Shown here in pieces: positions 6,039-6,063 of a stretch of 6,063 nt of DNA (position 1 is the stretch's first letter; every line of letters begins with the position of its first letter). A model generated the notes under the pieces. It was not told the origin of the DNA. It ran no database searches and saw only the letters and a program-made list of their open reading frames with translations. The translations under genes were made by a program, and so were the position numbers. This DNA is from Acidobacteriota bacterium (GTDB taxonomy: Bacteria; Acidobacteriota; Terriglobia; Terriglobales; Acidobacteriaceae). The stretch lies in the NCBI GenBank assembly GCA_021810815.1, contig JAJZHR010000164.1, positions 1-6,063 on the forward strand. Reading direction: 5' to 3'.

Positions 6039-6063
6039 CCGCCTTTCAGCGCCCTCGCATATG

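Noticed and set aside
5994..6053. TPP-riboswitch-like string on the - strand (TGAACCTG followed by CTCTGATC)
   Set aside because: The CTGAGA element and the paired closing helix of a TPP riboswitch are missing, and no thiamine gene is visible, so the likeness is superficial.

Overview
The window is about 6.1 kb of GC-rich bacterial DNA with five genes, all on the + strand. By eye the third codon positions are mostly G or C. Planctomycete-type cytochrome proteins (PSCyt2/PSD1) paired with a DUF1501 protein occur mainly in Planctomycetota, Verrucomicrobiota and Acidobacteriota. Together with the codon use, an acidobacterial (Terriglobales-like) host is my best guess. That is an inference and was not checked against a database. 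I see no mobile elements, tRNA, rRNA or CRISPR.

Left part (1-3748): a PSCyt2 (DUF1549) / PSD1 (DUF1553) protein, cut by the left edge, carries a CxxCH haem site. It is followed 77 nt later by its usual partner, a DUF1501 protein of the alkaline phosphatase/sulfatase-like superfamily with a twin-arginine-type leader. Both are expected to act outside the cytoplasmic membrane. The biochemical role of this pair is not settled.

Middle (3749-4696): an 84-nt gap holds a strong GC hairpin and a second inverted repeat that covers the ribosome-binding site of the next gene. Then come a small exported cupredoxin with a complete CuA ligand set and a single-haem c-type cytochrome. Their stop and start codons abut (TAG-ATG).

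Right part (4697-5946): a 116-nt gap contains a perfect CRP-type palindrome (TGTGA-N6-TCACA). It precedes a membrane ferredoxin of the NapH/NosR/CcoG group, with two CxxxCP motifs and two [4Fe-4S] motifs. The last 117 nt (5947-6063) contain inverted repeats but no gene I can support.

Taken together, the last three genes look like an electron-transfer set: a quinol-side membrane Fe-S protein, a periplasmic cytochrome c and a periplasmic CuA protein. No terminal oxidase or N2O reductase is visible here. Placing this set next to a PSCyt2/PSD1-DUF1501 pair is the most interesting feature. A functional link is a hypothesis from gene order, strand and shared extracytoplasmic location.
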